In this document: one piece after another, positions 1 to 6,051 of the stretch | Layout: each line of letters begins with the position of its first letter | Numbering within the stretch: position 1 is the first letter of the stretch | From: Bifidobacterium breve | GTDB lineage: Bacteria; Actinomycetota; Actinomycetes; S36-B12 | Reading direction: 5' to 3' | Assembly (NCBI GenBank): GCA_945870085.1 | Contig: CAMBQX010000059.1 | Coordinates: forward strand, 1 to 9,276 | DNA: 9,276 nucleotides | The notes under the pieces: generated by a model | What the model was told of the DNA's origin: nothing | Seen by the model: the letters and a program-made list of their open reading frames with translations, nothing else | Databases searched by the model: none | Made by a program: the position numbers and the translations under genes

Positions 1-37
1 GCGAATGGCCCACCAAATTGGTGGGCCATTCGCTTTT
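1..37 (+). terminator. Strong intrinsic terminator, plus-strand orientation
   Basis: The first 33 bases form a near-perfect inverted repeat: arms 1-16 and 18-33 are exact complements around one central A, so an RNA hairpin would have about 14-15 paired bases and a 3-5 base loop. Four Ts follow at 34-37. This fits a Rho-independent terminator for a plus-strand gene ending left of the window. The minus-strand cofC unit also converges on it (last stop at 56), so it may work in both directions, but the minus-side T tract would lie outside the window. The T run is short, which lowers certainty slightly. Confidence 0.75.
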
Positions 38-55
38 GACGGCTCGGTCGCGCAT

Positions 56-247
56 CTATTGTGGCAGGTGAATTGAATCCACAGCGCCAGTTGGCGACAG
101 TGCAATAGCTAGTCGCTGGCCAACGCGTAATTGAAGGAACACCGATTCGGTTACCTGCTGCTCGGTAACTTGTAGCAGCAAGCCCTCCTCTGTTGCAACT
201 TGCGCAACTCCGTTCGGCAGCCAGCGGTGGAAAGTAGCCGCAATCAT
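56..247 (-). CDS. Small cold-shock-fold (OB)-like protein downstream of cofC
   Basis: This encodes 63 residues. The ATG at 247-245 overlaps the cofC stop as ATGA, which is why I chose it over an ATG further upstream at 313; it implies translational coupling to cofC. The protein has no signal peptide or membrane segment. The spacing of its later part, L-x-x-GQR (about residues 40-45) then G-A-V-x-x-I-x-L-P near the end, resembles the C-terminal half of a cold-shock domain. The N-terminal half aligns loosely, but the RNP1 (KGFGFI) and RNP2 (VFVHxS) aromatic patches that bind nucleic acid are missing. I infer a CspA-like or TOBE-like small beta-barrel that may not bind RNA in the usual way. Similar short proteins beside cofC seem to occur in other actinobacteria, from memory only. 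Function unknown. Confidence 0.7.
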   Translation of the reverse strand: MIAATFHRWLPNGVAQVATEEGLLLQVTEQQVTESVFLQLRVGQRLAIALSPTGAVDSIHLPQ

Positions 248-942
248 TGTTTGGTATTTCGCTGTAATGCGGATTCGGTAGCTGCTCCGACACCAATACG
301 AATCGCATCCCAAAGGTCTACTTGGGTGTCAACGTCGCGATGCACGCGCGCTAGGTCATGGCGCTGTGATGCATTCTCCGAAAGTCCGATCTCTACGTAG
401 CCGAGTGCTGCATGGCGAGCGCGTGAGCGTGTACCAAAAGCCGGCGTGCACCCGGCGATGGTGTGAGACATCAACATGGTGGTGCCAATCCCTTGGGTGT
501 CAGCGATGAACGAACGCTCGTATATGCCCGCGTATCGAAGCACGAAATCCATCACCTCACCGGTTAGGCAAGGGAGGTCACCAGCAACGATCGCAATACC
601 TAAGCCTGGTGGGGTGAGAGAGGCCCCGAATAACGCTGCCTCGTTCAGGCCCCGGTTTGGGGATTCAGGGGCCCACAGGTGATTGGCCTCGACCGCAACT
701 TGCTGCACGTCGGCATCGTCGGTCACCACTGTGACCTGGGCAACGGCTTCTGAATCACTAAGTGCGCTTAGAACGTCCTGCAGGAAAGCCAAAGCCAGTT
801 CTGGACGGACCGGGTCATCCGCTGGTAGAAGCCGAGTTTTAGCGCCGGTCAGGGCTTTGACGGGTAGCACGACCGCCCAACGGCTTGGCCCGCTGATCAA
901 GCCTCCGGTGATGCTCACGGGCACTACTGTGGCATGGTGCAT
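244..942 (-). CDS. cofC: 2-phospho-L-lactate / phosphoenolpyruvate guanylyltransferase (F420 biosynthesis)
   Basis: CofC (FbiD in mycobacteria) activates 2-phospholactate or phosphoenolpyruvate with GTP, giving the donor used to build the deazaflavin cofactor F420. It is cytosolic with a nucleotidyltransferase fold. From ATG 942 it is 232 residues, a normal length. Visible motifs are VVLPVKAL-x-x-AK-x-RL near residues 24-38, VVTDD at 72-76, NRGLNEA at 96-102, the metal-site-like AGDLPCL at 120-126, GIGTTML at 151-157, FG-x-x-S-x-ARH at 169-177 and DVDT-x-x-DL at 203-210. The start is uncertain: homologs usually begin close to the RWAVVLPVKA segment, about 20 residues further in. A TTG at 900 has a GGAGG too close to serve it. 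The open frame extends upstream to 1122, but that part is a plsC shadow. Its 3' end overlaps the small OB-like gene by four bases. Confidence 0.9.
   Translation of the reverse strand: MHHATVVPVSITGGLISGPSRWAVVLPVKALTGAKTRLLPADDPVRPELALAFLQDVLSALSDSEAVAQVTVVTDDADVQQVAVEANHLWAPESPNRGLNEAALFGASLTPPGLGIAIVAGDLPCLTGEVMDFVLRYAGIYERSFIADTQGIGTTMLMSHTIAGCTPAFGTRSRARHAALGYVEIGLSENASQRHDLARVHRDVDTQVDLWDAIRIGVGAATESALQRNTKQ
925..930 (+). promoter_or_regulatory. Possible -10 box for plsC (TACTGT)
   Basis: TACTGT fits the TANNNT form of an actinobacterial SigA-type -10 box. It ends six bases before the GTG at 937 and three before the ATG at 934. There is no Shine-Dalgarno sequence before either codon, so a leaderless transcript starting at GTG 937 is a reasonable reading. 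I see no clear -35. The box lies inside the cofC coding sequence. Confidence 0.3.
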
Positions 943-1662
943 ATAACGCGCCGCGACCCCTTGGGTTGGGGCTATCGGGTCACCGTATTTTTGTTGACCC
1001 CGCTGCTTAACCTTTTGACGAACAGGCACTGGGAGGGCACCGAGAACATCACGATGCAACAAGGTGGCATGGTGGTTGCCACTAACCACATCTCCTGGTT
1101 TGACCCGCTCGTGACTTCGCATGTCTTATGGGATAACGATCGGCCGCCGAGATTCTTGGCGAAGGAGTCTGTTTTTCGGGTCCCGATTGTGGGGGCGATT
1201 ATTACGAGTGCCCAGCAAATTCGGGTATATCGCGAAACCAGCAACGCCACCGATGCGGTGCGCGATGCCATCGCGGCCGTTAATTGCGGTGAGTGTGTGG
1301 TGGTTTATCCAGAAGGCACCATCACGCGCGAACCGAACCTTTGGCCGATGACCGGCAAGACGGGTGCCGCGCGGATAGCGCTGGCCGCCGGTTGCCCATT
1401 GATTCCGATGGCGCAATGGGGGGCTCAAGAGGTGATGCGCCCATACCGCAAGGAATTCCGCATCCTGCCCCGTAAAACCATGAAGATCTTGGTTGGGCCA
1501 CCCATCGACTTGTCAGATTTACGAAATCGCCCGCTCGATGCCGATACATTGCACCTTGCAACGAATCGATTGATGGATGCCCTTACCGGGCTGCTCGCGC
1601 AAATTCGTCAGGAGACCCCACCCGAGGAGCGTTACGTGTTTGACCGTGAGGAGCGTTCGTGA
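934..1662 (+). CDS. plsC: 1-acyl-sn-glycerol-3-phosphate acyltransferase (LPLAT/PlsC family)
   Basis: PlsC-family enzymes move a fatty acyl chain to the sn-2 position of lysophosphatidate, giving phosphatidate for membrane lipids, and act at the inner membrane face. The protein is 242 residues with a hydrophobic N-terminal stretch (about 16-28). All four acyltransferase blocks are visible: NHISWFD at 51-57 (the NHx4D catalytic motif), the IRVYRE block at 96-101, YPEGT at 125-129, and PLIPMAQWG at 155-163. The start is ATG 934 or GTG 937; neither has a Shine-Dalgarno. It overlaps the divergent cofC start by nine bases, and its stop overlaps the gpsA start as GTGA. Exact substrate (lysophosphatidate or another lysolipid) cannot be read from sequence. 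Confidence 0.92.
   Translation: MVHITRRDPLGWGYRVTVFLLTPLLNLLTNRHWEGTENITMQQGGMVVATNHISWFDPLVTSHVLWDNDRPPRFLAKESVFRVPIVGAIITSAQQIRVYRETSNATDAVRDAIAAVNCGECVVVYPEGTITREPNLWPMTGKTGAARIALAAGCPLIPMAQWGAQEVMRPYRKEFRILPRKTMKILVGPPIDLSDLRNRPLDADTLHLATNRLMDALTGLLAQIRQETPPEERYVFDREERS
1648..1653 (+). promoter_or_regulatory. Ribosome binding site deciding the GTG start of gpsA
   Basis: GAGGAG lies five bases before GTG 1659, inside the last codons of plsC. It supports the GTG as the gpsA start and coupled translation of the pair. Confidence 0.7.
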
Positions 1663-2672
1663 CCGAAATTCGGGTTGCCATCATGGGTAGTGGGTCTTGG
1701 GGCACCGCATTTGGCATGGTGCTCGCCGACGCCGGGTGTGAGGTGCTTATGTGGTCGCGCGAGGCTGCTGTGGCCCGACAGGTCAATGAAGAGCATATGA
1801 ATTCTGCTTACCACCCCGATATTACTTTGCCCGCTAAATTACATGCGACAACTGATGCCAGTAAGGCGCTCGCGGGAGCTTCGATCGTAGTGCTCGCGTT
1901 GCCCTCTCAAGTTTTACGAGCCAATCTACAAACTTGGAAAGAAGAGTTAGCCCCCGGAAGTGTGCTCGTAAGTTTGATAAAAGGTATTGAGTTCGGGACT
2001 TCGCTACGGATGAGCGAAGTCATTGCCGAAGTCACCGGGGTTGAGCCCGGCCGCATCGCGGTGATTTCTGGCCCAAACTTGGCCGGTGAAATCGCGCGGC
2101 GCCAGCCGACGGCAACAACGGTCGCCTGCGCCGATGAGGCCAGCGCATTGGCACTTCAGGAAGCCTGCACAACTGACTACTTTCGCCCGTACTGGACAAC
2201 TGATGTAGTCGGCACTGAGATCGGGGGCGCGGTCAAGAACGTAATCGCACTCGCTAATGGTATCGCGGTCGGTATGGGGCTCGGAGAGAACTCGCAGGCA
2301 TCTTTAATGACCCGGGGGCTCGCTGAGATGGCTCGCCTTGGTGTTGCCCTTGGAGCCGACCCGTTGACCTTCCAAGGCTTGGCAGGCGTCGGCGATCTGG
2401 TGGCTACCTGCCAGTCACCCCTATCGCGCAACCGATCCTTCGGTGAAAACCTGGGGCGTGGTTTATCGGTTGAGCAAACGATCGAAGTTACCAAGCAGAC
2501 CTGCGAGGGCTATAAGAGTTGCCAGCCGATTCTGGACCTAGCCAAACTTTATGACGTCGAAATGCCAATCACCGAGCAGGTGGTAGCTGTGCTTCATCAC
2601 GGTCAGTCCCCGAAAATGATGGCTTCTGCATTTATGTCCCGCGACACTAAGCGCGAAAGTGCGCTCACCTAG
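1659..2672 (+). CDS. gpsA: NAD(P)H-dependent glycerol-3-phosphate dehydrogenase
   Basis: GpsA reduces dihydroxyacetone phosphate to sn-glycerol-3-phosphate, the backbone for phospholipids, in the cytosol. The protein is 337 residues, normal for the family. The N-terminal Rossmann motif is GSGSWG (residues 10-15). Next come the IKG segment near 107-109, SGPNLAGEIA at 137-146, and GGAVKNVIALANGI at 189-202, which carries the conserved catalytic-site lysine (K193). GLGEN is at 207-211, LAGVGDLVATC at 241-251 and SRNR at 256-259. The start is a GTG overlapping the plsC stop, with GAGGAG five bases before it. Pairing with plsC puts two steps of phosphatidate synthesis in one transcript. Its stop lies only four bases from the stop of the convergent PLP enzyme gene. 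Confidence 0.96.
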   Translation: MTEIRVAIMGSGSWGTAFGMVLADAGCEVLMWSREAAVARQVNEEHMNSAYHPDITLPAKLHATTDASKALAGASIVVLALPSQVLRANLQTWKEELAPGSVLVSLIKGIEFGTSLRMSEVIAEVTGVEPGRIAVISGPNLAGEIARRQPTATTVACADEASALALQEACTTDYFRPYWTTDVVGTEIGGAVKNVIALANGIAVGMGLGENSQASLMTRGLAEMARLGVALGADPLTFQGLAGVGDLVATCQSPLSRNRSFGENLGRGLSVEQTIEVTKQTCEGYKSCQPILDLAKLYDVEMPITEQVVAVLHHGQSPKMMASAFMSRDTKRESALT

Positions 2673-2676
2673 GTTG

Positions 2677-3774
2677 TTACCTGAGCACCAAGTCCAAAGC
2701 CTGCTTGAGATCGCTCCAGAGGTCACCGGCATTTTCAATGCCGAAGGATAAGCGGATTAAGTTCTCCGGGACGCTCGCGCTTTCCAGTGGCCAGCGGCGC
2801 CGACGTTCAAGTAGCGACTCAACTCCACCAAGGCTGGTCGCATAAGTCCAAATGTCGGTATTTTCGCAAACCGCATCTGCCGCATCGGAGCCTTGGGCAA
2901 TTTCGATGGCCGCCATCGTTCCGAACCCTGGGTAGCGCACCCTTGAGACTGCCGGGTGTTCGGCCAGCAGATCGGTAATCGATTGGGCATTGTCCTGTGC
3001 CTTTTCAATTCGAACGGCCAAGGTGCGGATACCCCTCAATGCTAAATAGCAGTCAAAGGCACTTGGCAGTGCACCGAGGAGAACTCGCCGCGTGCGAATC
3101 CGCTCAGCAAGTTCAGGGTCAGTCGAGACTAGGGCGCCGAGCAGCAAATCTGAGTGTCCGCTCAGTGCTTTCGTGACGCTGTGCATGACGATGTCAGCGC
3201 CGTCGGTGATTGGCTGCTGCAGAATGGGGGTGGCGAAAGTGTTATCGACCAAGACCAAGGCGCCGTTGGTGTGAGCGGCGGCAATACAGGTGGGCAGATC
3301 AGCAACCTGCAGCATTGGATTTGTTGGTGATTCAATCCACAGCATGGCTGCGCCCTTGCAGGCGGCCACTACAGCGGTGGTGTCGTCAACTTCGACTATG
3401 CGAAGTTGAATCCGGCCGATCTCCTCAAGTTCGCGCAGGCGCACGGCCACTCCCGTGTAGGCAGCACTTGGCGCCACCACCACCGCTCCCATTGGAACGA
3501 GGTCCATGGCGGCATTTGCGGCCGCCATTCCCGAGGCGAATACGGTCGCGAGTCCACCTTCGAGCCCACCGATAACGTCCTCGAGTGCATGTGAAGTGGG
3601 GGAGTCGTAACGTGCGTACTCCATGGGGCCACCCGCGATAAAACTGGAGGCTGGGGCGATCGGGGTATTGAGCGGCGCATCGGGGACGCGCTCGGGCCGC
3701 CCGGCCGACACCACATAGGTGTCTACAGATTGGCCATGGCCGGTGGTGCCTTCAGGGGGGTGAGCTACGGGCAT
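2677..3774 (-). CDS. Cystathionine gamma-lyase / gamma-synthase-type PLP enzyme
   Basis: This is a member of the Cys/Met-metabolism PLP-dependent (trans-sulfuration) family, cytosolic, 365 residues, slightly shorter than the usual 380-400. Landmarks: YARYDSPT at 53-60 (phosphate-binding Tyr/Arg), SGMAA at 81-85, Y106 in the position of the tyrosine stacking on PLP, ESPTNP at 148-153, VDNTF at 176-180 with the pyridine-binding aspartate D177, SVTK at 199-202 with the likely Schiff-base lysine K202 followed by GHSD, and LGGVESLLERR near 315-325. The tail segment IRLSFGIEN (340-348) carries the substrate-carboxylate arginine. Lyase and synthase cannot be separated by eye; the two share these motifs. 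It diverges from ddl and converges on gpsA. No Shine-Dalgarno precedes the ATG, but a -10-like box lies seven bases upstream. Confidence 0.9.
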   Translation of the reverse strand: MPVAHPPEGTTGHGQSVDTYVVSAGRPERVPDAPLNTPIAPASSFIAGGPMEYARYDSPTSHALEDVIGGLEGGLATVFASGMAAANAAMDLVPMGAVVVAPSAAYTGVAVRLRELEEIGRIQLRIVEVDDTTAVVAACKGAAMLWIESPTNPMLQVADLPTCIAAAHTNGALVLVDNTFATPILQQPITDGADIVMHSVTKALSGHSDLLLGALVSTDPELAERIRTRRVLLGALPSAFDCYLALRGIRTLAVRIEKAQDNAQSITDLLAEHPAVSRVRYPGFGTMAAIEIAQGSDAADAVCENTDIWTYATSLGGVESLLERRRRWPLESASVPENLIRLSFGIENAGDLWSDLKQALDLVLR

Positions 3775-3781
3775 GGGCTCA

Positions 3782-3787
3782 ACATTA
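3782..3787 (-). promoter_or_regulatory. Likely -10 box for the PLP enzyme gene (TAATGT), leaderless
   Basis: Read on the minus strand, TAATGT ends seven bases before the ATG at 3774. That is the spacing expected when transcription starts at the start codon. No Shine-Dalgarno is present. The -35 is not clear. The box overlaps one arm of the intergenic dyad at 3784-3807. Confidence 0.45.
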
Positions 3788-3807
3788 GCCGTGCACCCGG
3801 TGCTAAT
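3784..3807. repeat. Interrupted inverted repeat between the PLP enzyme gene and ddl
   Basis: ATTAGC (3784-3789) and GCTAAT (3802-3807) are exact complements separated by 12 bases. A second, overlapping dyad is GCACC (3793-3797) and GGTGC (3799-3803) around one C. Together they sit in the 64-base divergent intergenic region and overlap the -10 box of the minus-strand gene. This is the layout of an operator for a dimeric repressor, but no regulator is identifiable and short dyads occur by chance. Confidence 0.4.
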
Positions 3808-3826
3808 CGACTAAGAGTCCAGCAGA

Positions 3827-3832
3827 TACGGT
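3827..3832 (+). promoter_or_regulatory. Likely -10 box for ddl (TACGGT), leaderless
   Basis: TACGGT fits TANNNT and ends six bases before the GTG start at 3839, predicting a transcript that begins at the start codon. The GAGG just before the GTG is too close to act as a ribosome binding site. No convincing -35 is seen. Confidence 0.45.
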
Positions 3833-3838
3833 CTGAGG

Positions 3839-4936
3839 GTGGACCGGGTTCGCATTGCGGTGATCTTCGGTGGCCGAAGCGGTGAGCATCACATCTCCTG
3901 TGTTAGTGCCGGGGGCATTCTGCGGGCATTGAATCCTGAGATTTACGAGGTCATCCCAATCGGTATCACCCCGGCTGGCCACTGGGTGTTGCAGGAAAAT
4001 GACGCCGACCGTTTGTCTATTCAGGGTGGAGTGCTGCCCTCGGTGGATCGCAATGCGCCCGAAGTCTCGCTCAGCTTTCATCCGACTGCTGCTGGCTTGA
4101 CGATCCACCGGCCGAATCAAGTACCTGAATCCCTTGGGCGCGTAGATGTGGTGTTCCCGGTGCTGCATGGTCCCTGGGGTGAGGACGGAACCATCCAAGG
4201 ACTACTTGAGATGGCCGGAGTTCCCTATGTTGGCTCCGGCGTTCTCGGGTCTGCGCTAGCGATGGATAAAGGTTTCATGAAGGCGGTTTTTCAGCAGGCC
4301 GGATTAGCTGTTACCCCCTACGAGGTGATTACCGATGCGCAGTGGCGCCTTGATCGCGAAGCTTCACTGCTTCGGGCTCGAAGTCTTGGTGAAGTGGTGT
4401 TTGTTAAACCAGCACGCGCCGGCTCGTCTAATGGCATCACTAAAGTTCGCGACCCCGGATTACTTGAAGCGGCAATTGAGGCGGCGCGTATCCACGATCC
4501 TAAAGTGATCGTTGAGGCAGCAGTTCTTGGTGCACGTGAGATTGAGTGCGGGGTAATTGTTGATGGCGCCCCCAAGGCAAGCCGATGCGCCGAAATCATT
4601 GTGCGGTCCGGGCATGAGTTCTATGACTTCGAGGCCAAGTACCTTGATGATTCTGCAGAACTGGTAGTGCCAGCAGATTTATCGCCCGGGATAGAGGCGG
4701 AGGTTCAAGCGCTGGCAATTCGCGCATTTGAGTCCCTAGCCTGCGAGGGGCTGGCGCGAGTCGACTTCTTCGTGACCGGCGCCGGTGAGGTAGTTGTCAA
4801 CGAAATTAACACGATGCCAGGGTTCACTCCTATTTCAATGTTCCCGCGGATGTGGGCGGCATCAGGGCTGGATTACCCAGCGTTGATTGATCACCTGGTT
4901 CGCGATGCGCTAAGGCGCGGTACCGGGCTTCGTTAG
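3839..4936 (+). CDS. ddl: D-alanine--D-alanine ligase
   Basis: Ddl joins two D-alanines using ATP, making the dipeptide that ends the peptidoglycan stem peptide; it is cytosolic. The protein is 365 residues and full length, with a GTG start immediately before the conserved N-terminal strand. Seen in order: VIFGGRSGEHHISCVSA at 8-24 (E16 contacts the first D-Ala in the family), HGPWGEDGTIQGLLE at 110-124, AMDKGFMK at 141-148, VFVKPARAGSSNG at 187-199 (ATP-grasp lysine K190 and the GSS loop), FYDFEAKYLD at 261-270 (omega loop with the tyrosine typical of D-Ala-D-Ala rather than D-Ala-D-Lac ligases), RVDFF at 307-311 and NEINTMPGFTPISMFPRMW at 321-339 (metal ligands D309, E322, N324). Nothing looks degraded. 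Transcription probably starts at its own promoter, since the gene to its left is on the other strand. Confidence 0.96.
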   Translation: MDRVRIAVIFGGRSGEHHISCVSAGGILRALNPEIYEVIPIGITPAGHWVLQENDADRLSIQGGVLPSVDRNAPEVSLSFHPTAAGLTIHRPNQVPESLGRVDVVFPVLHGPWGEDGTIQGLLEMAGVPYVGSGVLGSALAMDKGFMKAVFQQAGLAVTPYEVITDAQWRLDREASLLRARSLGEVVFVKPARAGSSNGITKVRDPGLLEAAIEAARIHDPKVIVEAAVLGAREIECGVIVDGAPKASRCAEIIVRSGHEFYDFEAKYLDDSAELVVPADLSPGIEAEVQALAIRAFESLACEGLARVDFFVTGAGEVVVNEINTMPGFTPISMFPRMWAASGLDYPALIDHLVRDALRRGTGLR

Positions 4937-4990
4937 CTATTGGTGAGTGCATTTCGTACCGACGTGCAATGATGAATTACTAAAGGTCAA

Positions 4991-5002
4991 AGATCATGAT
5001 CT
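4991..5002. repeat. 12-base perfect palindrome upstream of the oxidoreductase gene
   Basis: AGATCATGATCT is a perfect palindrome, and matching TC/GA pairs two bases further out (4987-4988 and 5005-5006) extend the symmetry. It ends 18 bases before the ATG at 5021 in the 84-base gap after ddl. It could be the operator of a local regulator; no regulator gene with a helix-turn-helix is in the window. The gap has no clear terminator for ddl and no clear -10 for the next gene. Confidence 0.45.
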
Positions 5003-5020
5003 CCGAGGGGATGCGCCGGG

Positions 5021-6019
5021 ATGTCAGGGCAAAAATCAAATGAGATGCTGTCGGCGGTCTACGAGAAAACCGGCGTTGCTGCTGATGTTCTCAGCGTGCG
5101 TAGCATCAAGCGCCCAGATGTTGGGGCCGGCCAAGTTCGGGTGAAAGTTGCATTTTCTGGCATTAACCCCACCGACGTGAAGTTCCGCGGTGGGCGAACC
5201 ACTCGCCCGATCGAGGGTTTCCAGGTTCCGCATATGGATGGCTCAGGGACAATCGACGCGGTAGGTCCCGGCGTAGACCTTACGCGTATTGGCCAACGGG
5301 TTTGGGTGCTACTTGCCGCCCACGAAAGCAAATGGGGGACGGCTGCAGAGTGGACGGTCGTCAATCAAGACCGAGCTATCCCGCTGCCTGATGCCGTTTC
5401 CTTCGAGCTCGCCGCAACCCTTGGAGTGCCCGCGGTGACTGCGGCTAATTGTGTTTTAGGTGATGGCCCGGTTGCCGGCCTGGATGTACTCGTTGCGGGT
5501 GGCGCAGGTGCGGTGGGCAGCTGCGCGGTGCAACTGGCCCACTGGCAAGGGGCTCGAGTTGCGGCAACGGTTAGTGGTGCGGCCAAGGCCGAGATCGCCC
5601 GGCAGGCCGGCGCCGATTTTGTGGTGAACTACCGCGACGCCGACGTGATCTCGCAGCTGCAGGTGTGGAGTACCAAAGTTGCGCGCATCATCGAGCTTGA
5701 TCTTGGTACTAATTTGGACCTTGATCTGGCCGTGTCGGCGCCCGGGACCTCGATAGTGACTTACGCGCTAGACGGCGAAGACCCGGTGCTTCCAACTCGC
5801 AGGTTGATGACCGCCGGTGTTTGCCTGCGGTTCATGCTGCTCTACACCCTGCCGGCACCGGTACTTGCCGCCGCCATTGAAGTTGTTCGTGCGGCTCTGG
5901 TAGCGGATGCTTTGCAGCTGCCTTCAATTCAGGTATTCGCTCTGACTGACATTGTTGCAGCCCACGAGGCCCAAGAAGCTGGCCCAATTGGTCGAGTGTT
6001 GGTTGAGCTCCCGCAGTAG
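5021..6019 (+). CDS. Zinc-independent MDR oxidoreductase, quinone-oxidoreductase-like
   Basis: The protein has 332 residues of the medium-chain dehydrogenase/reductase superfamily, closest in pattern to NADPH:quinone oxidoreductases (zeta-crystallin-like). Seen: GINPTDVKFRGG at 47-58, the substrate-side loop motif; HMDGSGTIDAVGPGV at 71-85; GTAAEW at 106-111; and the nucleotide-binding AGGAGAVG at 159-166, followed by VQLAHWQGARV and the AGADFVVNY segment at 197-204. The cysteine and glutamate ligands of catalytic or structural zinc are absent. Family members reduce quinones or alpha,beta-unsaturated carbonyls with NADPH; the substrate here is unknown. The start at 5021 has GAGGGG ten bases upstream, slightly long spacing; M9 at 5045 is an alternative that matches the family's usual N-terminus. 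It lies where related genomes often carry a small DUF3515 lipoprotein gene and converges on the Lrp-like gene. Confidence 0.88.
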   Translation: MSGQKSNEMLSAVYEKTGVAADVLSVRSIKRPDVGAGQVRVKVAFSGINPTDVKFRGGRTTRPIEGFQVPHMDGSGTIDAVGPGVDLTRIGQRVWVLLAAHESKWGTAAEWTVVNQDRAIPLPDAVSFELAATLGVPAVTAANCVLGDGPVAGLDVLVAGGAGAVGSCAVQLAHWQGARVAATVSGAAKAEIARQAGADFVVNYRDADVISQLQVWSTKVARIIELDLGTNLDLDLAVSAPGTSIVTYALDGEDPVLPTRRLMTAGVCLRFMLLYTLPAPVLAAAIEVVRAALVADALQLPSIQVFALTDIVAAHEAQEAGPIGRVLVELPQ

Positions 6020-6022
6020 CTA

Positions 6023-6051
6023 AATCTTTTTCTGAGCTGCGGTCAGAGATT
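6023..6051. repeat. Inverted repeat between convergent stops
   Basis: AATCT (6023-6027) plus CTGA (6032-6035) pair with TCAGAGATT (6043-6051), leaving a four-T bulge and a seven-base loop. It spans the 23 bases between the oxidoreductase and Lrp-like stop codons and enters the latter's last codons. The position suggests transcription end, but no T run follows the hairpin on either strand, so it is not a canonical terminator. Confidence 0.3.

Noticed and set aside
1..33. Relationship between the terminator core and the dyad at 7668-7678
   Set aside because: Both contain a CCAA-A-TTGG-like centre, but the flanks differ and the shared core is too short to indicate a repeat family.
943..1122. 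N-terminal extension of cofC to ATG 1122
   Set aside because: These 60 codons are antisense to the conserved PlsC acyltransferase region, and the predicted residues do not resemble CofC.
1126..1561. Open frames on the minus strand opposite plsC
   Set aside because: They are antisense shadows of a well-conserved gene, with no ribosome site or recognisable protein pattern.
2659..2688. Hairpin across the gpsA and PLP enzyme stop codons (GTG/CAC, CTC/GAG, AGGT/ACCT)
   Set aside because: The arms are interrupted by bulges of two and four bases and no T run follows on either strand, so I do not call a terminator.
4947..5144. 65-codon plus-strand open frame between ddl and the oxidoreductase gene
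   Set aside because: More than half overlaps the oxidoreductase gene in another frame, and no family pattern or good ribosome site is visible.
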